Shown piece after piece: positions 12,326-23,500 of a stretch of 64,000 bases of DNA. The DNA is taken from positions 51,909,554 through 51,973,553 of the forward strand of contig OX485803.1 of NCBI GenBank assembly GCA_950295325.1, in the 5' to 3' direction. Numbering within the stretch: the stretch's first letter is position 1; every line of letters starts with the position of its first letter. Position numbers and translations under genes: made by a program. The stretch comes from Polytrichum commune (lineage: Eukaryota; Streptophyta; Polytrichopsida; Polytrichales; Polytrichaceae). The notes beneath the pieces are model-generated. The model worked only from the letters and a program-made list of their open reading frames with translations, had not been told where the DNA came from and did not search any database.

Positions 12326-12701
12326 TACACTAAATATGATATTTAGTAGTGTTGCTAATTCTAATTGTCTTGCTCAATACTAATTGTAAACTGTGGTAAA
12401 GTGTCACCAACACTAAATACATTATTTGTCATTCCCTTGTAATTTTTTGGGGGGATTATAGATTTACAATGTTGCAATTACTGTCACTTTACCAAGTGGA
12501 TTTTCATCCAAATTTCAATCATCCATGACAACATTTCATCACAAGTTGCTGGCAAGAGAAGGTAGAGTTTTGGCCAATGGATGAACTCATCCATCCTCCA
12601 TGACAATATATTTGTTCATTTGTTCATAGGAAGTGTCATCCAAAAAGTTACCACGGTGACATAAAATACCCATATGACACACAATATCACATTTAGTGTA
12701 G
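12326..12701 (+). mobile_element. MITE, palindromic CACTAAATAT family (copy 1)
   Basis: About 375 bp, non-coding. The left end is TA then CACTAAATATGATATTTAG; the right end is ATCACATTTAGTG then TA. The TA at both edges fits a Tc1/mariner-type target duplication, though it could be part of the terminal repeat. The interior (TCTAATTGTCTTGCTCAATA, then CATCCAAATTTCAATCATCC) recurs in the copies at 24.9, 41.6, 43.7 and 53.3 kb. Confidence 0.8.
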
Positions 12702-14117
12702 TTTTCTTTGGACATTGTAATAACTACTACAACGTTGGGTTTATTGAGAAATGGGGACCGTGTTGAAGTTTTGGAGTGCCAAATCAATATACTTGGAGTG
12801 AAAGCTCCTTGTGGAATATTATACCTCATGAAAGAAAAGAAAAAAGAAATGATGCTCGTGTTTTATCACCGGCATGAACGAGAGCATGTTAGCCTTATAT
12901 TGATCATGATTTCCCATGATGTAGTATGAAATTACACCTCCAAAGTATGCAAAGAGCTTCAACTTCTACCTCCATTTTTTGGCACATTTGCTTGGCTCTC
13001 TTGGGGCTCATGTACATGGACTCATGCGAGGGCAATTAATGGGGAGAACTGACAAGCTAGTTACAAATGAACCGATTGCGTTTCAGAATAGTAGGTACAC
13101 TAAATACGAACACATACACTAAATATCAATAACCCTATGAAAGTAAGTAACAAGAAAATGTAAACTTGAACACCAAACATCAACTATGGTAATAATATGT
13201 GGAAGTTACATGTTTGAATTTAGTGTTAGTAAGTATACAGAAAAAAAAATAACAATGAGAAAAGGAGAATCTCAACATATCTTCTAGCATATCCTCTCAC
13301 ACTAATTATCAAAAAATTGAAAATTAGTGTTAAGTCGGGTAGGGTGGTAACAACATTAAATATAATCAAACACTAAACATCCTATTTAGTGTAGTTGAAG
13401 TTCAAAACCTTCAGGAAAGTTTACGATCATTTTAGATCGGAAAATATGTCATGTGCTTTCAAATTAGTAAAGAAAAACCGCAAGATTTCAACATGTCGCC
13501 GGTTGGACTAGCGGTAGGCTACCGATTTATGCCCAAAAATTTCCTCGGACACTGCACGAGGGTCTTGTGGATCAAAAGCACCACGGCCACAGTACCAAAA
13601 GATACTTTTCATTGAAGGCTTTTCTGAGCATGAGTGGCTCTTATAGTAGGAGTGGGTGGATGAAAAGCGGTGTAATACTGCTGTACTCAAAAAGCCTGGA
13701 GAGCGTCTTGAGAGTATCTTCAAAAGCCATTTGACATTTTGGATAAGTAGTATCACCTTCACTTTCCAAACTTGTTACCGGCTCCGCACACAGCCACAAA
13801 AAATACGTACGAAATTTCTGGGATAAGAATTGTTGCAGAGTCCAACTTTCATTCACTCAAAATGTGATTCTAAGGGGTTTTAGAATCGAGCTTTGCAAAC
13901 AAAAAGGGTAGGTGGTGTTGGGTGCCTATTGGAACCTGCCTTTCAAAAGGATGGAAGTAATCTATCTTGACGCTTGGTAGAACATGATCAAGGCAAGGAA
14001 GAATAGACTTGCACTCACGTCCGTGTCAAACAATAACACCGATGTTTATTATCTTTTCTTTTTATTAGTTGGTTGTCTATTACAGTCAATGGCAGGACGA
14101 CACATGTTCTTTATCAT
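12702..14117. other. Intergenic, short unassigned frames
   Basis: Contains more TACACTAAAT-type scraps near 13092-13125 and 13370-13395, remnants of the CACTAAATAT family. On the minus strand 13508-13856 two overlapping frames (84 and 71 codons) have protein-like stretches such as SCSEKPSMKSIFWYCGRGAF, but no family is recognised. About 13925-14070 resembles 39910-40030, a weak dispersed repeat. Confidence 0.35.
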
Positions 14118-14118
14118 A

Positions 14119-14228
14119 TGTAGTGGTCAGATCATGGCAAGATTCGTTTAAAATAAATGATGATGTGCCTCCTCATATCTAACCAGGAATCAACACGGCA
14201 TCAAAATATCTTGGCTCGACCACTACGG
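14119..14228 (+). mobile_element. Short hairpin MITE, TAGTGGTC family (copy 1)
   Basis: About 110 bp bounded by TAGTGGTCAGATCATGGCAA and its inverted partner ending TTGGCTCGACCACTA. A second copy with the same ends is at 22031-22139. There is no coding capacity and its superfamily is undetermined. Confidence 0.55.
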
Positions 14229-15446
14229 TTTTATTTTGAGTTGATGATACTTTCGACACAAAATAGAGTTTGGAACGATCACATACATAATTATTTATTT
14301 ACGTATTCCTTTCTCTTGGGGACGTGAGAACCCTGCATACTAGTGTGACTTTTTACCTCATGAATTACACCTTTTGCTTAGAAAGTGTAAAGTGTGATCT
14401 AGTAGTTAGCCACTTTTTCCACAACCTCTCCACAGATACTTCCATCACTCAAGCCAGTGAAGTACCCCCGTAACTGTGTTTGGAGCCAATTTCTGACCTA
14501 GTTTTAGTTTTAGAGGCCTACAAGATATCATGCTTGCCCACAATTTTCATGTGATAATGTTGCTCGTGGTGTGGGCATCATATCCTTTGCAATCTTTGCA
14601 TGAGTCTTCAAGTGAATCTACACTATGAAGCACAAATTAGGGTAGGTTTCCACTAGGGTCCAAGACCAAAGAAACTCAAAAATTAAGTGATGCTATTGGT
14701 CGAGAGCAAAATTTTGGATCTAAGGAGTTCACATTAGGGTCCATGTTCAAGGCATGAAAAACTCAAGTGACATTGATGTCGAATGATCACTTGGGCATCA
14801 CGTTCTTGCCGAATCTTTGCGGTCCTTCTAGATATATACACAACTTGGACTGAGCTTGGACCTTATAATGTCCTCGGGGATCCTTAGGAACAATCTTCAT
14901 TTTAATGAAAAAAAAAAAAAAAACCATGCATTTGGCACCTTCTAATTAGTATTCCTCTATTCAAAATTAATTCCCAAGCAAAAGATTATATACACACAAA
15001 TGTAGAGATTAAATGTAATCCAAAGCAGTAGAGAATAGTATAGATAGAAATGTTAGCTTTGTGGAAAAACAAACACAAATGAAGAGTCTCTTACATATTT
15101 ATAGCCTTAAATATATCTACTAGTCCAAAATTATATGCACCTACTCATGGCTAGAATCCTAAATTTGCATTTCTTTTGCAAATGATGGATGTTTTGTGTT
15201 TTTACATATTAGAGGCATCATATAGTAACGTGGAATATACTTACAAAATTTACTTTCAAAAACATCCCTCCTAGGTGTACAATGTATGTTCAGTTCATAC
15301 CCCTTTTATGCACCCTTTTATGTAAGTTTGGCATTATAATTTCATGTCTCTCCACTTTTTTTATAACATTATACATATCATTTTAGACGAGCTTAATATA
15401 AGAAAATATTTTAGAGAAATAAAGTCTTCCTTGGACATGTAACTTA
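14229..15446. other. Intergenic, AT-rich
   Basis: No gene seen. A poly-A run lies at about 14907-14924. Confidence 0.4.
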
Positions 15447-16052
15447 GGGCCGCTTTACACACGAGCCAAGGGTTGTGACTATGTCATGGTGAGGGCCCTT
15501 TACTCTCATCTGAAGGCCGTATCATGGGTGTTGGAATAGCCATTTTGTGTCGTCATGGGCCCTCAAGCATAGTGTGAAGCTTAGAGCCACTTCACACACG
15601 AAATTGAGGGCCTGTGACCATTGCACTTCAAGCACTTTTATTGGTGGAAAAGGCGGAGCCGGTCCGAGTTCGCTTCACATTGTGCTTGAGGGACCAACAA
15701 AGTAAGTGAATGTAAGAAGGATGGAGTGTCTACATGGATTCCTATATGGTATCAATGGGTTTGCATGATCACTTGGATTATTTTCAAAAACCACCTCTTG
15801 GAGGTAGGCCTACCACAAAACCGGGAAACCATGACACTCCGAAATCTTATAATTGTTGACTTATTATATTTTATCATGTGCGAGGACCCCACATGAATAA
15901 CAAATCATTGAAATAGCATTTGGTTGAGGGCATGGTTACATATGACTTCACACTAAATGATTTTGGAAGTGTCTTGGGACGGTGTTTAGGCACTTCTTTT
16001 CGGCTCTCATAATTTCATGGTCACAGGTCTTGGCTTGTGTGTGAAGTTGCCC
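15447..16052 (+). mobile_element. Harbinger-like MITE, compound GGGCC copy (copy b)
   Basis: Flanked by TTA on both sides (15444-15446 and 16053-16055), a clean 3-bp duplication. The left end is GGGCCGCTTTACACACGAGC and the right end GTGTGTGAAGTTGCCC. A second left end, GAGCCACTTCACACACG, preceded by TTA, starts near 15589, so the unit is one shortened element in front of a full-length one. The full-length part matches copy a almost throughout. Confidence 0.75.
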
Positions 16053-16055
16053 TTA

Positions 16056-18234
16056 ATATCTGATTTGCAAGGTCTCTCTCAATTAGAAACCTATTTCTAG
16101 CTCGACACTTCAGTTTGATGGCTTGAGACTTGCTCTAGATTATTAATATTAACAAATGGTATTTTGAGCACATAGTCCAATCTATTTCTAGTATTTGTTT
16201 CTGGAGCTACACTTAACCACAATATCACTTGAATATAGGTGTCCGATATTAAGATTAGTAACTCAATTAAGCACGTGTACCTTAATAAGATACATCTTTT
16301 TTGGTTTTGATATTTGTCAGATTGCAAAACAATTCAAGATGCAAGAGAAAGAGTGAGTGGGCTTGCTCTAGGGTATATGGTCATATTGTGGGCAATTTTA
16401 ACTTCATAAACAAATTTGACTACTGGATGGATGGGCCTTTGTATCATCTGGTTAGTAATACGTGTGGATCAGGATGATTGCCATCTCATGTTTTGGAATT
16501 GGATTTAAGATGCAAACATTTTAAGAGGTTCAAGATGAAGATTCCCTTTCTCTTTTAGTGATCACAAAGGCGCTCTAAATTGTGTTAACTCTTGAACCTA
16601 GCATGGTGTCTACATTTCTAGCTCACAGTACAATTGCATCATGACATGTATCATTTTGGTGTCCACTCTTAACTGCAAGCCTTGGCATATGTCACTCCAA
16701 TAACGGCATTCACTAAGGGAAAGTGGCCACATAAGAGCCCAGGGGTGCACCCTTCTTTAAAAGCATACGTCAATTGCATGTGTTACTACAATTTGATACT
16801 TGAGTGGACAACAAAAGGGACATATGTACAATGTTAAAGCTAAGAAATAACCTAAAGTACGTATACCCTCAAAAAACAAATAAAATAGATCATACCATAC
16901 CATAAGTACACAAGAAAAAGAAAAAGGAAAACTTTGCAAGAAAAGGCCTCCAATATTGTAGGCAAAAATACTTCATTATTGCCTCATGATGTTGTGAAAG
17001 ATTCTTTCATTTATTGGATGTAACTTCTACAATTTTGTTCCTACCATGAATGTCATTGTAGCCAATACAATTACTATTTTCAAATCTCCCATAATGTGGT
17101 CAGTCAAATCATAAGTCCACATTAACCATTTTTCTTCTTTTACCAACATAACCATGTTTCCAATTTGAAGGTCAATTTATAATGTCAATTGGATCTCTAT
17201 ACTTGACCCACCTTTCTACTATGTTTTTACACATCCTATGTATGCTCTTAAGTTACCAACTCTTGGTGACTACCTAATGGCTTTGATGATTTGCTAGGTC
17301 TTCCTCTTGTTTTCTTGGCCTTCTCCACTATTGCCTTAGTGAAAAAAAGATGTAGTGGAATTCACATCCCAGTTTGAGTGTATTGAGACCTTGCCTCAGG
17401 CCCTGAAAGTTTCACCGCAAGATTCACCCTCCACAAACAATCTTGCGGAGGGTGAATCTTATTAGTTTACAAAGAGCATACCAACTTTTACCCTATTCAA
17501 CCTATCTTTGTGTAATGTGGAATTCCCATTCCATTTTGAGACTACTAGTGTCAATTCGAAAATCTTGGCCCCCCTCCACAATTACAAAAGGTTGAACAAG
17601 AGGTTTCACATGAAGATCTTTTTCCCCATCAAGTTTAGAGTATCAAAAACATGCCTCAATTCACATTCTAGAATATGCACATCATGTGTTTTATCAAAAA
17701 TTATGGTAAGGTCTGTGGTCTTCTATATGCCCTTGTTGTAATTTTACATACATGACCGGTCCAACGTTTCATAGTGTATTATATACCCATAATATATCTA
17801 CATTGTCAAGGGAAAAAATTCCTCACTCCCTATGCATATTTTGTAAATCATAGTCATAATCAATACCCCTATTGTGCACACACATGCTAAAAGTAGGGGT
17901 AATTCTATAGACATTCCTCACAAATTAGTAGAGTACCTAGAGTGGACCATGGTACGCATCATCATCATTCTTGAACACATTATTTCAATTAGGCATTTGA
18001 AGGCTCTAAATTCAACACAAATAATTACCCTCACATTAGAAGCCCATTAGAAGCCCCTAGGGATGTTGATGCTCTCACGCCCCCTCACGCATCCTAATGT
18101 GTGGGCAATGCATGTCTGGGCTAATGGCAGGGGCAAGAGAAAAAAAAATCTCACATACGAGTTTACCTCTCATCCATGATCTATCCAACATAAAAACTCC
18201 ACTCCCTAATATTAAACACCCACTATACATGTAC
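16056..18234. other. Intergenic, with one perfect hairpin
   Basis: No gene recognised. At about 17421-17462 AAGATTCACCCTCC and its exact reverse complement are separated by 14 bases. Short open frames (16097-16327, 17508-17741) show no domain. Confidence 0.4.
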
Positions 18235-18556
18235 TACTACACCGATTACCCCCAATTAATGTAGGGAGGGTTAATACTGCGTGTGGGAAATTAGTGAAGG
18301 TGACACTAAATTTCTTTGCGCTCTAAAATTAATGCCACCAGAAGATCTAGGAAGCACTGCTCATCTTGGCATATATTCAAAAAATATTGTTAATAAAAAA
18401 AATATTCCTTGAAACTACCAACATTATCATCCTACCACTATTCATTGACAATCATGAATTTGATGTTTTAAAACAATTTAATTTAATTTTTGAAATCATT
18501 CTACAAGCATCTTAGAGCACACACTAATTTTCTTAACATTTATGGTAAATGAGCAT
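18235..18556 (+). repeat. Dispersed repeat, inverted partner at 26.4-26.6 kb
   Basis: Shares a stretch such as GGGAAATTAGTGAAGGTG and AATGCCACCAGAAGAT with the reverse complement of 26370-26640, and the edge motif TTTATGGTAAATGAGC. It is non-coding and moderately diverged, so it is probably another MITE-class sequence. Confidence 0.55.
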
Positions 18557-18637
18557 GTATGGTCACTTGGACACTTTGTTTTGGGCTCTCACCATTTCAT
18601 GGTCACGGCTCTTGGCTCGTGTGTGAAGTGGTCCTCA
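18557..18637 (+). mobile_element. GGGCC-family MITE fragment (right end)
   Basis: Only the right-end portion is present, with TTTCATGGTCACGGCTCTTG and a terminal GTGTGTGAAGTGGTCC, directly abutting the repeat at 18235-18556. Confidence 0.6.
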
Positions 18638-18964
18638 GCTTAGTAATTTTGTTGCAAGTTAACTTAAGCGTTGTTGTTCAGAGTTGGTTGTAAGTTAGGG
18701 TACTACTGGCTTGCATGGGACTGCCAGAGTCCTTGCAAATTCAATTTGAGTCTGTCGATGTCCTTCCCTGCCCTTGAATTAGAAGACCCGGGCAGTGTCT
18801 GTGGAGATTTTTGGGGATAATCGGTCCAAATCCGAGTGTTCCCAAGTCCAACTGGTTACATGATGCGATCTTCCGATTTTCTTTATGAATTTGGGGCATA
18901 TTCCATAGATTCCTCTAGAATGATCGGTACTGTTCCTGAAGTCTTGTAGTTATTCCTCAAGCTC

Positions 18965-19558
18965 TACACTAAATGTGATATTACTTAGGGCCGGTTTACA
19001 CTACGGTGGAGAAGGCCTCCGGTCGGTCAAGAATGCTTGGCCAAGACATGGTTATATGAGGCAAATGGTGGATGTGCCGGAGAAGAATTAAAGGCAATAA
19101 AATATTTTTATTGAGTTGGGCTTCTCCGGCCTCTTGAGGCCGGACAAGAAACTCCTCCTCTGGAGAAGCCCAACTCCAAAAAGTGCCGCCATGTAGGCGG
19201 CCATGTCATTTTATCATCCATGAGAAAAGTTCACCACCATTGTTTTCTTCACCTAGTGTAAACACCCACCGGTCAAGAGTTGCATTTTCGACCAATCACA
19301 ATTGAGAAACGCCCTTTTTTTCATGACCGGTGCACTTCTCCACCGTAGTGTAAACCGGCCCTTAGTGTCATATGGGTATTTTCTGTCACTATGGTAACTT
19401 TTTGGATGACACTTCTTATGGATATGCGAACAAATACTGTCATGGATGATGGATGAGTTCATCCATTGGCCAAAACCCGACCTTCTCTTGTCAGGAACTT
19501 GTGATGATTGATTTTTGGATGAAAATCACTTGTGAGGAGATATTGTCATGTATTCATG
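18965..19558 (-). mobile_element. CACTAAATAT MITE (copy 2), split by an inserted element
   Basis: On the minus strand this is the same element as at 12326-12701 and 43703-44076. Its CACTAAATGTGATATT end (18967 on) is followed by an unrelated 374-bp element. The expected continuation GTGTCATATGGGTATT resumes at 19365 and runs to about 19558. The far end is missing. Confidence 0.75.
18988..19361 (+). mobile_element. Harbinger-like MITE nested in another MITE
   Basis: Terminal inverted repeats GGGCCGGTTTACACTACGG and CCGTAGTGTAAACCGGCCC match perfectly, and the match extends several bases inward. TTA flanks both ends (18985-18987, 19362-19364). It sits inside the CACTAAATAT element, so it is the younger insertion. 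The interior holds a second palindrome built around TCCGGCCTCTTGAGGCCGGA. No transposase is encoded. Confidence 0.85.
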
Positions 19559-19571
19559 AATGTATGAATAC

Positions 19572-19939
19572 ATGACCGGGCCCTCGACCAAATGCTATTT
19601 CAATGAATTTCAATTCATGCAAGTCCTCACACATGATAAAAATAAAATAAATCGACGGTTGTGAGCGTTCAGAGTGCCATGGTCTCCCAATGGTTTTGTG
19701 TTAGGCCTACCTCCAAGAGGTGGTTTTGGAAAATAATCCAAGTGACCATGAAACATGATCTATTCGATGCCATGTAGGAATCCATGTAGACTTGACACCC
19801 ATCTTGCATTCACATACATACTCTGTTGGTCCCTCAAGCGTAGTGCGAAGCGAAGTTGGACCAGCTCCGCCTTTTCCACCAATGAGAGTGCTTGAAGTGT
19901 CAGGGTCACGGGCTCTCAGTCTCGGTTGTGAAGTGGCCC
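19572..19939 (-). mobile_element. GGGCC-family MITE (copy d), about 650 bp upstream of the MSL gene
   Basis: Reverse-orientation copy of the element at 3576-4080. It has the CCGCCTTTTCCACCAATGAG segment and the terminal GAAGTGGCCC, but its other end is truncated near 19572. It lies immediately upstream of the MSL promoter region. Confidence 0.7.
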
Positions 19940-20137
19940 TGAGTAAAGTAGCTAAGGGTGAAGCTCAAAAGGAGAGAGAGATTCCTTTCCTTTCCTTTCC
20001 CTTCCCTTCCCAGCACTTGGGAGATTCACGCTTTAATTTGGATCACTCCAGCCATTGGCAAGCTAACCTTATTAGCTGCTACCATTGACTCAATCCAGGA
20101 AGCCTTAACTACTTGGAGAGCTCACGGACTCTCCATT

Positions 20138-20178
<41 letters not shown>

Positions 20179-20586
20179 ATGTAAGTAAGTGAGTGATCTG
20201 CTGCTGATGAAGATTGTGTTCCTTTGTAATCTGGGTGGCAGTAAGAGAACTAAGCTCTCAGGGTTCCTGGGCGCACTATGTTTATCTAGAGTATGAAGAC
20301 TGCTTTTGTGTGGGTTGGAATAAAGAGCTCTCGTCTCTCTATGGTTGTCTGTCAATGGCAGAAAGTTGAATCCAATTTAGGAGGGACTGTGAATTAATAA
20401 ACCAAAGGTCCATGGTGAAGATGTAGACACTTGAAGTCAGGATGCGATGCGATGCCATGCCAAGCCAACCAAGATGAACTTGGCAAGCTTGTTCTTGACT
20501 GTTACGAATTTGGAATGTGCTTTTGTTCTGAATGCAACCATTTTCCTCGTGTGCAGCGATTGTAGCGTTGTACTGATGATAGTGGA
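19940..20586 (+). promoter_or_regulatory. Presumed promoter and 5' leader of the MSL gene
   Basis: Lies between a MITE and the chosen MSL start. It contains a CT-rich tract (about 19981-20011, TTTCCTTTCCTTTCCCTTCC) and a GTCT tetranucleotide repeat (about 20143-20176), both common in plant leaders. Several ATGs occur upstream of the start (near 20453-20481), so upstream frames are possible. No TATA box is clearly positioned, so the transcription start is unknown. Confidence 0.35.
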
Positions 20587-23500
20587 ATGGCGCTCCTTTA
20601 TCAAGCTTCGAGTGCCTTGTTGTTCGTAACAAAATCTACCCCAAGTAGGCTCAACACGCTTCATTCTCGAGTAAGACTCCTGTGCCCTTGCTATCTGAAC
20701 AATTGTGGGCTCTTGGTGACCAGATTATCTGCTTCGTTTGTTTGAGGCAAAGGAAACAGGTCGATGATATTGCTGCACCTCATCATAATGAGCTCGCTGC
20801 TTTTATTCTGTGTTTGTTTAGCTGTACCGAACAGTTTTTGTATTCCAGGGGGATTTTTACATTAAGCTTTCAGGAAATGGATCCATATCCTACTCTATTG
20901 GTGTATAGGATATTTACATGTGCTCTGGACTGCACACAAGCTTTATCATTTCCAGTATGTGTATACATATATATATATATTTTTTGGGCCTCAATTTGAT
21001 GTCAAGTAAGAAAACCACAAAAATGTAAGCGTATCTTAAGCAGATAACCTGATGGAAACTAGAATTATCCATTACATCATACATTTTAGGACTTTGTTCG
21101 TCTCTATCAGCATAGCTCCTGGATCCACCGGATCACGAGAAGAAGAATTCTGTTTCGTACAGATGAATGTGTAACTCGGAATTGTCCTCCTCAGAATGCC
21201 AAGTTTTTGTAAATATGGTTTCTACACTGAGCATGAATAAATGGCCCAGCTCATGGAAAACACTGAGTAAGTATGTAGGCAATCAAACTTGGTAGGCAAT
21301 TTGTAAGTAGGTTTTGAGGGGGTTTTGATGATCAAACCAGCAAGTTCAAGGTTTGACTCATAGAAAGGCCCTGTTTTTTTCAGTGCGTTTCAAGCTTCAC
21401 AGGGACAAGATTGAGCCAAGTAGCACGGCTTGCAAGTCAGCAGCAACACACCAAAACGCACCATGCGGGTCGATTATTATCGGTGCAGGCGAACAAGGGA
21501 GTTCATTTTGTAGAGATGGCTCATGAAGTAGGCGAACACTTGCTAGATGATATCAGTAACTTCATTTTCCACCAATTAAAAAGGCCATTTGTTCAATACA
21601 TGCCGCACGACTGGGACCCCCTCCATTTCCTCCCTGTCAATATCCAGACAAGTTTGCAGAAAAGTGAAGCAATTGTAAGTAAAGAAACTCTCACCTTTCA
21701 TCCCTGCTGTACTCTTCCCTTCTCTAGACTTAGCTAGGTTCATCATCTTAAAGTCTGACCACAAGATGAATGACAAGACTGACAAAATAAGCACTGAACA
21801 CAGTGGATATTATTAGAATGGTGAATTCAAGACAAACTCCGACTCATTAAGGGAACACATCATTTGGATATCATATGCAAATCTTAGAGGCGTTCAAGGT
21901 TTTATTTGTAGGTGACCCTACTTCCAACACCCATACCAGATGTTTAGGTGGTGTACATCCTCAAAAATCACATGTACCTATTCTCAAAGATTATCAAGTG
22001 TTGGTTTTGGGGTATACATACCTTACATCATGTAGTGGTCAAGCTAAACGATTTTGTTGACATGTCTATTCTAAATGAGATACGAAGTGACACAAAATCA
22101 ATTGTAATTTGATGACCTTGCCATGGCCTGACCACTATGGACGAGATATTAGATGCAAGGAGCCTTACTATAGGTTGTAGCAAGGCTACCTACCGAAGTA
22201 ATAGCACGCACAGAGAACCTTGCTACAGTCCATAGTAAGGCGACACATGTACGATATCGGATGTAGTGATGACCATGTTGCGAGGATAGCATGTTATGGT
22301 CCGTAATTGGCATTCTCATGTCCAATGAGATTTGAGATTGTCAACGCTATGTCTAGACACATGTTAGGGCTCCTCGCATCCAATACCTAGTAACTAGTAG
22401 TTCATAATACGCAGATACATTACACCTGCATTTCCTATTCGTCTCGAGATGCCAATGAGTCATATTGCAATTTTTCTGTGAGCTTTTCAAGCTCCAACAG
22501 CAAATCTTGAATTATGTCTCTTGAGGGACTTAACCTGACAGACGATGCTTGGGTGGGGATGGGCAAATAGGCGACCTTAGCTGTGCGAGAAATTTTGGTG
22601 TTTGCAGGATTCTATCTTGCATACAAGGAAGTGAGTAGATTATGTCAATGGATGCACAGGTATGCAAACTACATTCTTGTTTAATGACCTGCAATTTGTT
22701 TTCCAAGTTCCTGTTTGGTAAACTTCGGTTTCATCACATCGCAAACCTCCGTAACATCATTCAGCCATGTGGGTCAATTCCATGACTCTGGAATATGTCA
22801 ACTATATTATGTGGGGTCCTAAACAAAGTAAGAATATTTGTTTATAAGTAACACATTCAGGCTGACACTTGGAAATTTGAGTGGAGGTATATTCTCGGCA
22901 CTATTCGCAGAAACGTTGTTCATCTTGGTATTATTCATAGCGTCACTATCACTCAAAATACCGACATTTCTCACAATATTCTTACTATCCACACCAACAC
23001 TAATTTTTTTTTATTGGTATCGGCGTCAGTTTCTTCCTATTTCCTAAGTTTCATCCCATGAAGATAAGATAGTGGAGGCCCATGTCAAATGTTAAATATG
23101 GAATGGAACACAAATCATGTAGCTAAATACAGTCTACCCTCTATAAATGTTAACCCTCGGGAGTGGATCAAAGTTAACATTTATAGAGGTGTTAACAATT
23201 AACAATTATAAAATTACTTTTTTGAGCAATATACAAATCTTAACATTTATAAATATAAGCAATTGTGAAGAGTCCTTGTGAGAGAATACCATTCATAAAA
23301 TTGCAAACCCAATCAAAACTTTATTCAATATCAAGTTTACAAATCACGGGTGAAGTATGAATCAATGGTTCTGGAATGTAACTGGATGTGTAGTTTTTAT
23401 CATCCATATTATGGTTGTATTTCATTCGTTAACATTTATAGAGTCAAATTTACAAAGAAGGGAGTACCATTTTGTTAACAGTTAACACGTTTAACATTTA

